Shown: positions 14,478 to 23,890, counted from the first letter of the stretch. The stretch is DNA of 27,892 nt from an uncultured Anaerovibrio sp. (GCA_934203205.1 CAKPYV010000026.1:1-27892), one strand, 5' to 3'. Notes: generated by a model not told the origin, from the letters alone. Made by a program: numbers and translations.

Positions 14478-14506
14478 TTGACTTATATCTGATACTTTGA
14501 TAAACT
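14478..14506 (+). promoter_or_regulatory. secA promoter
   Basis: TTGACT (14478-14483), a 17-nt spacer and TAAACT (14501-14506). A small inverted repeat, GTCAA-TTTT-TTGAC (14469-14482), overlaps the -35, and an ACTAA-T-TTAGT dyad (14456-14466) precedes it; either could be an operator. The rest of the 245-bp hpf-secA gap is AT-rich and holds no gene. Confidence 0.65.
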
Positions 14507-14568
14507 AATGTAGAGTCTGTGTATATTCTGCACCTTATTATAGATATAAACAAATTAGGAGTGAGTTC

Positions 14569-17106
14569 ATGTTTGGTATTCTGAAACGCTTTTTGGGCGA
14601 CAATAATGATAAAGAAATAAAGAGATTGAGAGCCAAGGTGGATGAGATTAATGGCTTTGAGGAAGGTCTGAATAATCTTAGCGATTCCTCTCTGGCACGT
14701 TATACTGACAAATTCCGTGACCGTTTGGCTGAGGGTGAGACTCTGGATGATATTCTGCCAGAGGCCTTTGCCGTTGTTCGAGAGGCATCCCGCCGTATTT
14801 TGGGCATGAGACATTTCGATGTGCAGATGATGGGTGGTATTTGTCTCCACGAGGGCAAGATTGCAGAAATGCGTACTGGTGAGGGTAAAACTCTGGTAGC
14901 TACTTTGCCGACCTATCTGAATGCCTTGACTGGCAAGGGTGTACACATTGTTACTGTTAATGATTATCTGGCCAAGCGTGATAGCATCGAGATGGGCCGC
15001 CTTTACAACTTTCTGGGCCTGTCTGTAGGTCTGGTGCGTCATGATATGGATTTCCCAGAGCGCAAATATGCTTATAGCTGTGATATTACCTTTGGTACTA
15101 ACAATGAATTTGGTTTTGACTACCTGCGAGATAATATGGTCGTAGATATGAAGCAGATGGTACAGCGGGAGCTGAACTATGCCATTGTGGATGAGGTGGA
15201 TAGTATTCTAGTAGATGAGGCCAGAACACCTTTGATTATTTCTGGCCCAGGCACCAAGCCAACAGAGACTTATGTCCGCATGGCCAAGGCTGTAAATGTG
15301 TTGCAGGAGGGCGTGGACTATACTGTAGATGAAAAGGCCAAGACTGTAGCTCCAGCAGATACAGCTATTCCAAAGATTGAGAAGGCCTTGGGCATCAAGA
15401 ATATGTATGATCCTGAGAACATGGAAATGTCCCATTGCTTCATGGCTGCTTTGCGGGCCAAGGCTTTGATGAAGCGTGACCGGGATTATGTAGTCAAGGA
15501 TGGGGAAATTATCATTGTTGACGAATTTACCGGTCGTCTTATGCAGGGCCGCCGTTATTCTGATGGTCTCCATCAGGCTATTGAGGCCAAGGAGGGCTTG
15601 GAGGTACAGAGAGAGTCTCAGACCTTGGCATCCATTACCTTCCAGAACTACTTCCGTATGTACAACAAGCTGTCTGGTATGACTGGTACGGCTAAGACAG
15701 AGGAAGATGAGTTCCTGAAGATTTACAAGCTGCCGGTTATTGTTATTCCTACCAATAGACCAATTGCCCGCATAGATCATCCAGATGTTATCTACAAGAC
15801 CAAGAGGGCTAAATACAGGGCTGTTGCCAATGATGTAGAGGCGATTCACCAGAAGGGACAGCCAGTATTGATTGGTACTACCTCCATTACTCAGTCTGAG
15901 GAGCTGAGCCGGATTTTGTCTCAGAGAAATATTCCTCATAATGTTTTGAATGCCAAATTCCATGAGCAGGAGGCAGAGATTATTGCCGATGCAGGCCAGA
16001 AATCTGCCGTAACCATTGCCACCAATATGGCTGGTCGTGGTACTGATATTAAGCTGGGTGAAGGTGTGCCTGAGCTGGGTGGCTTGTTTATTGTAGGTAC
16101 GGAGCGTCATGAATCCCGCCGTATTGACAACCAGCTCCGTGGTCGTGCTGGTCGTCAGGGTGATCCAGGTGAGTCCCGCTTCTATCTGTCTTTGGAAGAT
16201 GATTTGCTTCGCCTCTTTGGCTCTGATAATATTGCTCATATTATGGATAGACTGGGTATGGGGGAGGATGACCCTATTGAGCATAAGCTCATTACCCGCT
16301 CCATTGAGAATGCCCAGAAGAAGGTTGAGGGCAGAAACTTCGATATGCGTAAGCATGTCCTGGAATATGATGATGTTATGAATCAGCAGCGTGAGGTTAT
16401 CTACGGCGAGCGCCGCAAGGTTCTGTTGGGAGATAATCTCCGTGAGCACATTCTGGGTATGCTGGGTGGCATTATTGAGGCTCAGATGAACCAGTATGCT
16501 AACGAGAAGCTTTATCCAGAGGAATGGTCCTTGGAGAATTTGATTACAGATGCTGAGGGTATCTACGCACCAAAGGGCCGGATGAAGCTGGAGGAGCTGG
16601 AGGATATGAGCCGGGACGAGCTGCAGGATTTCCTGAATCAGGTAGCAGAGGAGTCCTACACTCAGCGGGAACAGCTCTTTGGCCAGGACAATATGCGGGA
16701 GCTGGAAAAGATTATCATGCTGAGGGTAGTGGATAACCGTTGGATGGAGCATCTGGATCGCATGGATATGTTGCGTGAAGGTATTGGCCTTCTGGCTTAT
16801 GGTCAGAGACAGCCATTGGTTGAGTACAAGATTCGTGGTCACGAAATGTTCAACCAGATGATTGCCAGCATTCAGAACGATATTGCTTCCCTGATTTTCC
16901 GGGTAAATATTATTACCAGAGAGCAGCAGGAGGCTATGGAGCGCGAGAACCAGCAGCGCATGGCAGCTGCCAAGGCAAATCATGGAGATGATTTCCAGGA
17001 GAATGTAAAGCAGCCAGTCAAAAACGGTGAGAAGATAGGCCGTAACGACCCTTGTCCATGTGGCAGCGGCAAGAAGTACAAAAACTGCTGTGGCAAGAAT
17101 AAGTAA
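14569..17106 (+). CDS. secA: Preprotein translocase ATPase SecA
   Basis: The 845-aa motor of the Sec pathway pushes unfolded secretory proteins through SecYEG. The order is: NBD1 with Walker A GEGKT (104-108) and the DEAD-like VDEVDSILVDEARTP; the preprotein cross-linking domain; NBD2 with NMAGRGTDIKLG and QLRGRAGRQGDPG; helical scaffold and wing; and a C-terminal zinc-binding SEC-C motif with Cys829, Cys831, Cys840 and Cys841. Length fits the Firmicute type. AGGAGTGA lies 6-7 nt before the ATG. It leads a long plus-strand run beginning with prfB, 78 nt downstream, the usual secA-prfB order. The SEC-C tail suggests SecB-type or ribosome contact. Confidence 0.98.
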   Translation: MFGILKRFLGDNNDKEIKRLRAKVDEINGFEEGLNNLSDSSLARYTDKFRDRLAEGETLDDILPEAFAVVREASRRILGMRHFDVQMMGGICLHEGKIAEMRTGEGKTLVATLPTYLNALTGKGVHIVTVNDYLAKRDSIEMGRLYNFLGLSVGLVRHDMDFPERKYAYSCDITFGTNNEFGFDYLRDNMVVDMKQMVQRELNYAIVDEVDSILVDEARTPLIISGPGTKPTETYVRMAKAVNVLQEGVDYTVDEKAKTVAPADTAIPKIEKALGIKNMYDPENMEMSHCFMAALRAKALMKRDRDYVVKDGEIIIVDEFTGRLMQGRRYSDGLHQAIEAKEGLEVQRESQTLASITFQNYFRMYNKLSGMTGTAKTEEDEFLKIYKLPVIVIPTNRPIARIDHPDVIYKTKRAKYRAVANDVEAIHQKGQPVLIGTTSITQSEELSRILSQRNIPHNVLNAKFHEQEAEIIADAGQKSAVTIATNMAGRGTDIKLGEGVPELGGLFIVGTERHESRRIDNQLRGRAGRQGDPGESRFYLSLEDDLLRLFGSDNIAHIMDRLGMGEDDPIEHKLITRSIENAQKKVEGRNFDMRKHVLEYDDVMNQQREVIYGERRKVLLGDNLREHILGMLGGIIEAQMNQYANEKLYPEEWSLENLITDAEGIYAPKGRMKLEELEDMSRDELQDFLNQVAEESYTQREQLFGQDNMRELEKIIMLRVVDNRWMEHLDRMDMLREGIGLLAYGQRQPLVEYKIRGHEMFNQMIASIQNDIASLIFRVNIITREQQEAMERENQQRMAAAKANHGDDFQENVKQPVKNGEKIGRNDPCPCGSGKKYKNCCGKNK

Positions 17107-17184
17107 AATTTTTAGCATTAAAGCAAGGCTGTTTGTGGTAGATTTAGTAGATATATGTGTTTTCTAGTTAGGATGTGAATGTAG

Positions 17185-18291
17185 ATGCTGGAGGATTTGA
17201 AGCCGGAAATTGTGGCTCTCCAGGGGCGATTGACAGAGATGGAAAAGGCTCTGGATGTAGCTCACAAAGAAGAAAAAATTGCTGAATTGGAATATAAGAT
17301 GGGTGAGCCTACCTTTTGGGATAATCCAGAGGAGGCTCAGAAAATCAATCAGGAATTGAATGATGTTAAAATCAGCGTAGACAAATACAAGGCTCTGGTA
17401 GCCAAGTACGATGATGTGCAGGTTATGTGGGAGCTGGGTATGGAGGACAAGGACGAGAGTCTGGAGGCTGATGTAGTTGCAGATATGGAGGCTATTAACA
17501 AGTCTCTGGAGGAGCTGCAGCTGGAGGTTCTCCTGTCTGGCAAATACGATGCCAACAATGCCATTCTTACCCTTCATGCAGGTGCTGGCGGTACTGAGGC
17601 TCAGGATTGGACCAGTATGCTGCTGAGAATGTATGGCCGCTATGCTGAGCGTCATGGGTTTTCTGTAGAAACTGCTGATTTACTGCCAGGTGATGAAGCT
17701 GGTGTTAAGTCTGCTACCCTCTTTATCAAGGGCCATAATGCTTATGGCTTCCTGAAGTCTGAGAAGGGTGTACATCGTTTGGTGCGTATTTCTCCGTTTG
17801 ATTCTGCGGCTCGCCGTCATACCTCCTTCTGTGCCTGTGATATTATGCCAGAGCTGGACGATACTGTAGAAGTTGAAATCAATATGGACGATGTTCGTGT
17901 TGATACCTATCGTGCCAGCGGTGCTGGTGGTCAGCATATTAATAAGACTTCCTCTGCGGTACGCATGACTCATGAGCCTACTGGCATTGTGGTACAGTGT
18001 CAGAATGAGCGCTCTCAGATTCAGAATCGTGAGCAGTGTCTCAAGATGTTGCGGGCCAAGCTCTTTGAGCTGGAGGAAGAAAAGAAGGAGAAGGAATTAG
18101 CAGCTCTGGAGGGTGATCAGCAGAAGATCGAATGGGGCAGTCAGATTCGTTCCTATGTATTCCATCCTTACAATATGGTTAAGGATCATCGCACCAGTGC
18201 AGAAACTGGCAATACCCAGGCCGTTATGGACGGTGATATTGATATGTTTATAGAGGCTTTCCTGCGGGCAAAGGCCAATCATCAGTTGTAA
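17185..18291 (+). CDS. prfB: Peptide chain release factor 2
   Basis: A 368-aa class I release factor that reads UGA and UAA and triggers peptide release. It has the RF2 anticodon-like tripeptide SPF (203-205) and the catalytic GGQ (248-250) in SGAGGQHINKT. The N-terminal coiled domain spans about 1-110. Most RF2 genes carry a programmed +1 frameshift near codon 25 (CTT TGA C). Here the same spot reads GCT CTG GAT GTA (A22-V25) in one open frame, so the autoregulatory frameshift is absent. The RBS is weak (TTAGGA, about 11 nt before ATG), and an ATG-TAG pair sits immediately upstream in the same frame. It is next to secA and is followed 18 nt on by a DUF2993 gene. Confidence 0.97.
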   Translation: MLEDLKPEIVALQGRLTEMEKALDVAHKEEKIAELEYKMGEPTFWDNPEEAQKINQELNDVKISVDKYKALVAKYDDVQVMWELGMEDKDESLEADVVADMEAINKSLEELQLEVLLSGKYDANNAILTLHAGAGGTEAQDWTSMLLRMYGRYAERHGFSVETADLLPGDEAGVKSATLFIKGHNAYGFLKSEKGVHRLVRISPFDSAARRHTSFCACDIMPELDDTVEVEINMDDVRVDTYRASGAGGQHINKTSSAVRMTHEPTGIVVQCQNERSQIQNREQCLKMLRAKLFELEEEKKEKELAALEGDQQKIEWGSQIRSYVFHPYNMVKDHRTSAETGNTQAVMDGDIDMFIEAFLRAKANHQL

Positions 18292-18309
18292 GCCGGAGGC
18301 AGACAAAAA

Positions 18310-19014
18310 ATGGGAAAAAGAATTTCCATACTGATAGGAATTGTGGTATTGGCGGCAGCCTTTTGTCAGCTTCTGCTGCCGGGAATTATCGGTGGCAATC
18401 TGGCTAATCGTATTAAGGAGGCGGCCAGAGCCGAAAATGTTACAGCCAATGTAAGAGCTATGCCGGGATTTATGCTGCTGGCAGGCCAGATGGATAATCT
18501 GGATGTGGTGGTAGATAATGCTTGGCTAGGGGATATTCAGGTGTCCAGATTAACCCTGCATGGTGAAAATCTGCAGGTGGATTATTCTGCGCTGGATTCT
18601 CGTGACGGCTCTGCCATTCAGTCAGCAGATAATCTGGAGCTTACCGGGGTTATTACCCAGCAGGCTTTGCAGGATATGCTGGTAAAGAAAATGGAAAAGG
18701 TAGATAATCTCCACGTGCAAGTGGATGCTGATAAGATTAGTGCCACAGGGCAGGTAAAGCTGCTGGGGCGCATGGCTGATATTACCTTGGAAGGCAAGGT
18801 GCTGCCAGAAAATGGCGGCCTATATTTCCACATGACTCGTCTGGATATTCGCAATGCGGTGCTGGGACAGGCAGTGTTGGGAAATTTCTTTGGAGATATA
18901 TTGATTTTTGATCTGTACAATTCCCCCATCAGGGCAGAGATTGATGATGTACAGCAGCAGGCTGGACAGGTTACCATCAAGGCTGTCCGCAAAGAGGGGA
19001 ATAGTCTGCAATAA
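18310..19014 (+). CDS. DUF2993/LmeA-like lipid-binding envelope protein
   Basis: A 234-aa exported protein: an N-terminal hydrophobic segment (about 5-27) acts as signal or anchor, followed by a soluble beta-rich domain resembling DUF2993 (LmeA-like phospholipid-binding). Typical features are the early NLANRIKEAARAENVTANV segment, LDNLDVVVDNA-like repeats of amphipathic strands, and ADITLEGKV. LmeA proteins bind phosphoinositides and support envelope glycolipid maturation in mycobacteria; what this one binds is unknown. GGAGG lies about 9 nt before the ATG. It is 18 nt after prfB and 12 nt before the DUF5693 gene, so it is cotranscribed in a block that ends with csaB, pointing to a cell-surface role. 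Confidence 0.75.
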   Translation: MGKRISILIGIVVLAAAFCQLLLPGIIGGNLANRIKEAARAENVTANVRAMPGFMLLAGQMDNLDVVVDNAWLGDIQVSRLTLHGENLQVDYSALDSRDGSAIQSADNLELTGVITQQALQDMLVKKMEKVDNLHVQVDADKISATGQVKLLGRMADITLEGKVLPENGGLYFHMTRLDIRNAVLGQAVLGNFFGDILIFDLYNSPIRAEIDDVQQQAGQVTIKAVRKEGNSLQ

Positions 19015-19026
19015 GGATAGATAATA

Positions 19027-21075
19027 ATGAAGCAGTTTTGTTACAACAAAATTCTCATCGCTGTGATTATATTGGGGCTTATATCTTCCCTGGCTATTGA
19101 TGTGCAGCGATATCAGGTGGAACAGGCAAATAAGTCCATTGAGCTGATTATGGACTATGAGGATTTGGTAGCCTTGGCAGAAAAGGAAGGCTTGCCTCCT
19201 GAGAAGGTTTTGGCTCAGGCCAAGGAAGCTGGTATTACTTCTCTGGCTGTCTATGAAACCACCTTCAAGAAGCTGAATGTAAATGGCAAGGCAGCTGCGG
19301 TAAATGGCAGTGTGCTTTTGGCTAATTATCAAAATGGTGCCATTAGTGATCCAGGCTGGCGTCAGCTGATTGAAAGCGGTCAGATAAAGGGTACTAATGT
19401 CTATGTAACAGGTCATCATCAGCAAACCTTTCAGGAGGTGCATGAGGATCTGGTGCGCCGTCTAGGACAGGATAGAGTACGGGAGCTGACTATTAGTGGC
19501 CAGCGGGTGCTGGAGGTTAAGGCCAACTACGAAGAATTTGAGAAGATGGATTTAGGCATGCCTACAGATGAAATGCAGGCTGTTAACGATGCAGGCTTCT
19601 ATGTAGTGGCACGACCTACCAATTACCGTCAGTGCACTAAGGATGATATTGATGCCTTCTTTGATCGTCTGGATGGCTATCAGGTATCAGCAATTGTAGC
19701 TTCTGGTTCCCAGACCTTGGGAGCACCTGATGAATCCCAGTATATGGCTCAGCAGATGCGCCAGCGTGACCTGACCTTGGGCATGATTGAGGGAGTAACC
19801 CAGCTGAAATTCTTCCCTCAGGATGGTATGCTGGATATAGCCAAGGCTAATGATTATCAGTCTGCTAGATTGTATTCCATTCCTAAGGATGAGCAGAAAA
19901 AAATGAAGGTTAATGAGGCCATAGATCGTTGGGGGACTACTGACGATGAGCGCAATATTCGCTTTAATTTGCTGAAAACCTTTGAGAAGCCTGCTCCAGA
20001 TATGACCTTGCTGGAAACCAATATGAGCTATGTGGCTGGAGTAAAGAACAAGCTGGAGGCTCAGGGCTTTACAATGGGACGAGCCGGTGTATTTGCCAGC
20101 TTTTACCCAGAGGCGCCTCTCCGCAGTCTGGTGATGCTAGGTGTAGCAGCAGGTATTGTACTTTATCTGTCCCTGGTTATTCCAGCTATGAAGAGCAAGC
20201 AGGCGTATATATTGCTGGCAGTTTTGGCTCTAGTTATGATGGTGCCAGTGTTGATGGGCCACGGCAACAAAATCCGCGTGGCAGCGGCCTTGGCTGCAGC
20301 TAATGTTTTTCCTGCTATTTCCGTATTGTGGATTTTGGATAAAATCCGTCAGCGGATACCTCAGCAGGGTGCAGGCTTGTTGCGAATGATAGGTACTGGC
20401 GTAGCAGCTCTGTTTGTCTGCGGTATGATTTCCTATGTAGGTGCAGCTTATTTGTCAGCGTCTTTGGCAGATACAGAGTACCTTTTAGAGGTAAATATTT
20501 TCCGCGGTATTAAGCTAACCTTTATTTTGCCGATTATTCTGGTGGCTATAGGCTTCCTACAGCGGTTTGATGTATTTGATGGCAAAATGGATGATACAGA
20601 GGGTTTTTTGGAGCAGTTCAAGCGGATTCTTGATGTGCCTGTAAGGGTAAAGACATTGCTGGGGTTGTTCCTGGTATTGGTGGCTGCAGTGGTTTTTGTA
20701 GCCCGTTCTGGTCATACTATGGGTATGCCGGTATCTGCTACTGAGCTGAAATTCAGGGCATTTCTGGAGCAGGCCATGTATGCACGGCCTAGAACCAAAG
20801 AATTTATGATTGGCCATCCAGCCTTCCTGCTGGCGGCTATGGCTTGGTTCCGCAAATGGCCAACTATGGTGCTGTTTGTACTGGTTATGGTAGCTACTAT
20901 TGGTCAAGGCTCTATGGTTGAGACCTTTGCCCATATGCGTTCTCCTATTCTAATGTCTACTGCCCGGGGCTTGGGTGGCTTGGTATTAGGTGCAGGTGCT
21001 GGCGCAATCTGTATGATTTTGGTAGATATGTGGTTGAAGTATGTAGCACCACGTTTGTCTACGGAAAAGAAGTAA
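19027..21075 (+). CDS. DUF5693-family polytopic membrane protein
   Basis: A 682-aa protein. One N-terminal membrane anchor (about 7-25) leads into a large extracytoplasmic region (about 26-365) with repeated alpha/beta units (EKEGLPPEKVLAQAKEAGITSLAVYE). From about 367 the rest is eight to ten membrane helices. This matches DUF5693, whose function is unknown and which commonly stands directly before csaB. The N-terminal part recalls a TIM-barrel-like sugar or deacetylase fold by eye, but no catalytic residues can be named. Membrane location plus the csaB neighbour suggests assembly or export of a secondary cell-wall polymer; that is inference. The ATG is 12 nt after the preceding stop with only a weak RBS (AAGGATAG). 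Confidence 0.8.
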   Translation: MKQFCYNKILIAVIILGLISSLAIDVQRYQVEQANKSIELIMDYEDLVALAEKEGLPPEKVLAQAKEAGITSLAVYETTFKKLNVNGKAAAVNGSVLLANYQNGAISDPGWRQLIESGQIKGTNVYVTGHHQQTFQEVHEDLVRRLGQDRVRELTISGQRVLEVKANYEEFEKMDLGMPTDEMQAVNDAGFYVVARPTNYRQCTKDDIDAFFDRLDGYQVSAIVASGSQTLGAPDESQYMAQQMRQRDLTLGMIEGVTQLKFFPQDGMLDIAKANDYQSARLYSIPKDEQKKMKVNEAIDRWGTTDDERNIRFNLLKTFEKPAPDMTLLETNMSYVAGVKNKLEAQGFTMGRAGVFASFYPEAPLRSLVMLGVAAGIVLYLSLVIPAMKSKQAYILLAVLALVMMVPVLMGHGNKIRVAAALAAANVFPAISVLWILDKIRQRIPQQGAGLLRMIGTGVAALFVCGMISYVGAAYLSASLADTEYLLEVNIFRGIKLTFILPIILVAIGFLQRFDVFDGKMDDTEGFLEQFKRILDVPVRVKTLLGLFLVLVAAVVFVARSGHTMGMPVSATELKFRAFLEQAMYARPRTKEFMIGHPAFLLAAMAWFRKWPTMVLFVLVMVATIGQGSMVETFAHMRSPILMSTARGLGGLVLGAGAGAICMILVDMWLKYVAPRLSTEKK

Positions 21076-21113
21076 TTTTTTGTGAAGATATTTAGAAGGA
21101 ATGACAACAGAGC

Positions 21114-22211
21114 ATGAGTAATGTTGTAATTTCCGGATATTACGGCTCCAGAAATGCTGGCGATGAAGCGATGCTGGCTGCTATGGTAGAGGTTTTATCG
21201 GATTTAGATCCAAAAGTGAATATTACAGTAATATCTGCCAATCCCCAGGATACCAGACAGCGGCACGGCGTCAAGGCTGTGGGCTGGCTTGATATAGCAG
21301 GCATATTGGGAGCCTTGCGGCATGGCGATATTCTTTTGAGTGGTGGTGGCAGTCTTTTGCAGAATGTTACCAGCCGCCGCAGTCTATACTATTATCTGCT
21401 GATAATCTGGCTGGCCCAGCTGTTGGGGACACCAGTTATGCTGTACGCTCAGGGTATCGGTCCTATTAATGGACGGATTGCCCGCTGGATTATGGGGTAT
21501 ATTGGCAATAGAGTCAAGATGATAACTGTCAGGGATAGAGGTTCCCTTAAGGAGCTGGCTTCTCTGGGCATAACTCGTCCACCAATTGAGCCTACGGCAG
21601 ACCCGGTTCATGCCATTCATCAGGTGGACACTACCCAGGGCAGGGAAATTCTCCTTAAACATGGTGCTCTGGTGGGGCAAAAGCCTTTGGTATGCATTTC
21701 TGTGCGGGAATGGTGCAATATGAATCACTACAAGGAGATAGTGGCTCAGGCAGCAGATCGGATTGTAGAGGATTTTCAAGCTCAGGTAGTTTTTCTGCCT
21801 ATGCAGTATCCAGAGGATGTAAAAACAGCTCAGCTGGTGGCAGATATGGCTCAGCATAAAATGCTGGTTTTGCCAGAGGAATATAATACCAGTCAGCTGC
21901 TCTCTATTGTGGGCAATATGGATTTGCTGATATCCATCAGACTTCATGCCCTGATTTTTGCTGGGGTAATGGGAGTGCCTATGATTGGTATTTCCTATGA
22001 TCCCAAGGTAGATAGATTTCTGGAATCCGTAGGGGAGGAGTCTGTGGGCACCTTGGAAAATGTAGAACTAGAGAAGCTGATGGCCCAGATTCATCTGAAA
22101 TGGAAGGATAGAGAGGGCTTTAGCCAACAAAACGAACAGCTCTTTGACGATTTGCGTCATTTGGCCATGTGTAATGCAGAGCTTGCTTATAGTGTGATTG
22201 GAAAGGACTGA
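21114..22211 (+). CDS. csaB: Polysaccharide pyruvyl transferase CsaB
   Basis: A 365-aa cytoplasmic, GT-B-like enzyme that adds ketal-linked pyruvate from PEP to a secondary cell-wall polysaccharide; the pyruvylated polymer anchors SLH-domain proteins. The N terminus has the family motif ISGYYGSRNAGDEAML. Others are DILLSGGGSLLQN, YAQGIGPI, VRDRGSLKEL and a C-terminal ISIRLHALIFAGVMGVP that carries the conserved SxRxH motif. The RBS (AGAAGGA) is about 12 nt before the ATG. It closes the DUF2993-DUF5693-csaB run, with a terminator overlapping the stop. In Negativicutes the best-known SLH ligand is polyamine-modified peptidoglycan, which makes a csaB here noteworthy. Confidence 0.92.
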   Translation: MSNVVISGYYGSRNAGDEAMLAAMVEVLSDLDPKVNITVISANPQDTRQRHGVKAVGWLDIAGILGALRHGDILLSGGGSLLQNVTSRRSLYYYLLIIWLAQLLGTPVMLYAQGIGPINGRIARWIMGYIGNRVKMITVRDRGSLKELASLGITRPPIEPTADPVHAIHQVDTTQGREILLKHGALVGQKPLVCISVREWCNMNHYKEIVAQAADRIVEDFQAQVVFLPMQYPEDVKTAQLVADMAQHKMLVLPEEYNTSQLLSIVGNMDLLISIRLHALIFAGVMGVPMIGISYDPKVDRFLESVGEESVGTLENVELEKLMAQIHLKWKDREGFSQQNEQLFDDLRHLAMCNAELAYSVIGKD

Positions 22212-22229
22212 GAAATCGGTCCTTTTTTT
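22202..22229 (+). terminator. Terminator overlapping the csaB stop
   Basis: AAAGGAC (22202-22208) pairs with GTCCTTT (22219-22225), followed by more T to 22229. The stem begins inside the last csaB codons. Confidence 0.8.
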
Positions 22230-22248
22230 CATTTCAACTAATATTGTG

Positions 22249-22278
22249 TTATGAAATAGGGCTGAATTGTGCTACAAT
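22249..22278 (+). promoter_or_regulatory. Candidate ftsEX operon promoter
   Basis: TACAAT (22273-22278) with a weak -35, TTATGA (22249-22254), 18 nt upstream. The predicted start near 22285 favours the ftsE ATG at 22315 over that at 22300. Confidence 0.5.
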
Positions 22279-22314
22279 AGTACGGAGTGTTGATGAGAAA
22301 TGGGGTTGAACTTG

Positions 22315-23001
22315 ATGATTCATATGAAAAATGTCACTAAGGTATATGAAAATGGTGCCGTGGCATTAAACAATATCAATGTGGATATTCGGAAGGGTGA
22401 GTTTGTTTTTTTGGTAGGCTCCAGCGGTGCCGGCAAATCCACCTTTATTAAAATGCTGTTTCGTGAGGTCTTGCCTTCCTCGGGTATTCTGACGGTAAAT
22501 GGCCGGGATGTTATTCGCATGGACAATAAGGAGGTTCCCTATCTGCGCCGCAGTTTGGGGGTAATTTTTCAGGACTATCGCCTTTTGCCAGATAAAACTG
22601 TTTATGAGAATATTTCCTTTGCTATGCAGGTTATTGAAGCCCCCCGCAGATTGATGCAGCGCAGTGTAAATTCTGTTTTGGATATTGTTGGCTTGAGGGA
22701 TAAGTACAAATGCTTTCCACATCAGCTTTCTGGTGGTGAGCAGCAGCGGGTGGCCATTGCCAGAGCCATTGTCAACAACCCATCTATCGTAATTGCTGAT
22801 GAGCCTACAGGTAATCTGGATCCAGAAACCTCCTGGGGTATTATGGATATTTTCCAGCGGATTAATGCTGCTGGTACTACCATTGTAATGGCTACACATG
22901 ATAAGACCATTGTAGATGCCATGCAGCGGCGGGTTATTGCCATTGAGGATGGACAGATTGTAAGAGATGAGGCCCAGGGAGGTTATGGCTATGAAAGTTA
23001 G
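22315..23001 (+). CDS. ftsE: Cell-division ABC ATPase FtsE
   Basis: A 228-aa ATPase that with FtsX drives conformational change to switch on cell-wall hydrolases. Walker A is GSSGAGKST, the signature LSGGEQQR, Walker B IVIADEPTGNLDP and the switch His is in ATHDK. QDYRLLPDKTVYENI is typical FtsE. The frame is open from ATG 22300, but ATG 22315 gives the family start MIHMKNVTKVYENG, has GGGG 9 nt upstream, and leaves a sensible UTR from the promoter; 22300 remains possible. The gene overlaps ftsX. It is the first gene of an ftsE-ftsX-M23 peptidase-S41 protease operon. Confidence 0.95.
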   Translation: MIHMKNVTKVYENGAVALNNINVDIRKGEFVFLVGSSGAGKSTFIKMLFREVLPSSGILTVNGRDVIRMDNKEVPYLRRSLGVIFQDYRLLPDKTVYENISFAMQVIEAPRRLMQRSVNSVLDIVGLRDKYKCFPHQLSGGEQQRVAIARAIVNNPSIVIADEPTGNLDPETSWGIMDIFQRINAAGTTIVMATHDKTIVDAMQRRVIAIEDGQIVRDEAQGGYGYES

Positions 23002-23878
23002 AACCATAGAATATTATATCCGAGAGGTATTTATTTCCCTGCGGCGTAACAATTGGATGTCAGTGGCCTCTATTGGCACGGTAGCTGTGTCCCTGTTTAT
23101 CTTTGGCATGTTTCTGATGATGGTTATGAATATGAACAAGCTGGCAGAAAACATGGAATCCCAGGTGCAGATAAATGTCTATCTCTTGGACAAGGTAGAT
23201 AGAGAGCAGGCCAGAGATATAGAAAAGGATTTAAAGGAAATTGAAGGAGTAGAATCTGTAGGCTTTGTTACAAAGGATGAAGCTATGGAGCGCTTTAAGG
23301 ATAGACTTGGGGATCAGAAAACTCTCTTAGATGCTTTGGATGAAACCAATCCTTTGCCAGATTCCTTTGAGGTAACGGTGACCAATCCGGATTTGGTCAA
23401 GACAGCAGCAGAGAAAATGGAAAAACTTGATGGGGTGGAGTGCGCCAAATATGGTCAGGATGTTATGGAGCATCTTTTTGAGATTACCAGATTGCTGCGT
23501 ATCTTTGGCTTCACCCTGATGTTGGTGTTGGCTTTTGCCACTTTGTTTATTATTTCCAATACCATTCGCTTGACAGTTTTTGCCCGTCGCAAGGAAATAG
23601 CCATTATGAAATACGTAGGGGCTACTGATTGGTTTATCCGTTGGCCTTTTGTTATGGAAGGTATGGTGCTGGGGCTTTTTGGCAGTATAATAGCGGCTAT
23701 GGTGCTGAGGACAGCCTATACAGCTATGGCGGAAAAGGTATACGATACCCTGGCCTTTTTCCCGCTAATACCTGAACAGCCATTTTTGACCTATATTACT
23801 ATTATTGTGGTTATCAGTGGCATGGTGGTAGGTGCTATTGGCAGTGCTGTGTCCATTAAGAAATTCCTTAAGGTCTAA
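22991..23878 (+). CDS. ftsX: Cell-division permease-like protein FtsX
   Basis: A 295-aa membrane partner of FtsE. It has the FtsX layout: cytoplasmic N terminus (MKVRTIEYYIREVFISLRRN), TM1 (about 28-50), an extracytoplasmic loop (about 55-165) that contacts hydrolase coiled coils, and three C-terminal TM helices. IRLTVFARRKEIAIMKYVGA is the conserved loop after TM2. The frame is open from 22967, but GGGAGG fits the ATG at 22991 (8-nt spacing); this start overlaps the ftsE stop by 11 nt. The M23 peptidase gene starts 12 nt after its stop and is the natural candidate for its regulated partner. Confidence 0.95.
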   Translation: MKVRTIEYYIREVFISLRRNNWMSVASIGTVAVSLFIFGMFLMMVMNMNKLAENMESQVQINVYLLDKVDREQARDIEKDLKEIEGVESVGFVTKDEAMERFKDRLGDQKTLLDALDETNPLPDSFEVTVTNPDLVKTAAEKMEKLDGVECAKYGQDVMEHLFEITRLLRIFGFTLMLVLAFATLFIISNTIRLTVFARRKEIAIMKYVGATDWFIRWPFVMEGMVLGLFGSIIAAMVLRTAYTAMAEKVYDTLAFFPLIPEQPFLTYITIIVVISGMVVGAIGSAVSIKKFLKV

Positions 23879-23890
23879 GGCGGTGGCACC

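Noticed and set aside
15208..17118. 636-codon minus-strand open frame opposite secA
   Set aside because: Antisense shadow caused by codon bias in secA; no domain or RBS.
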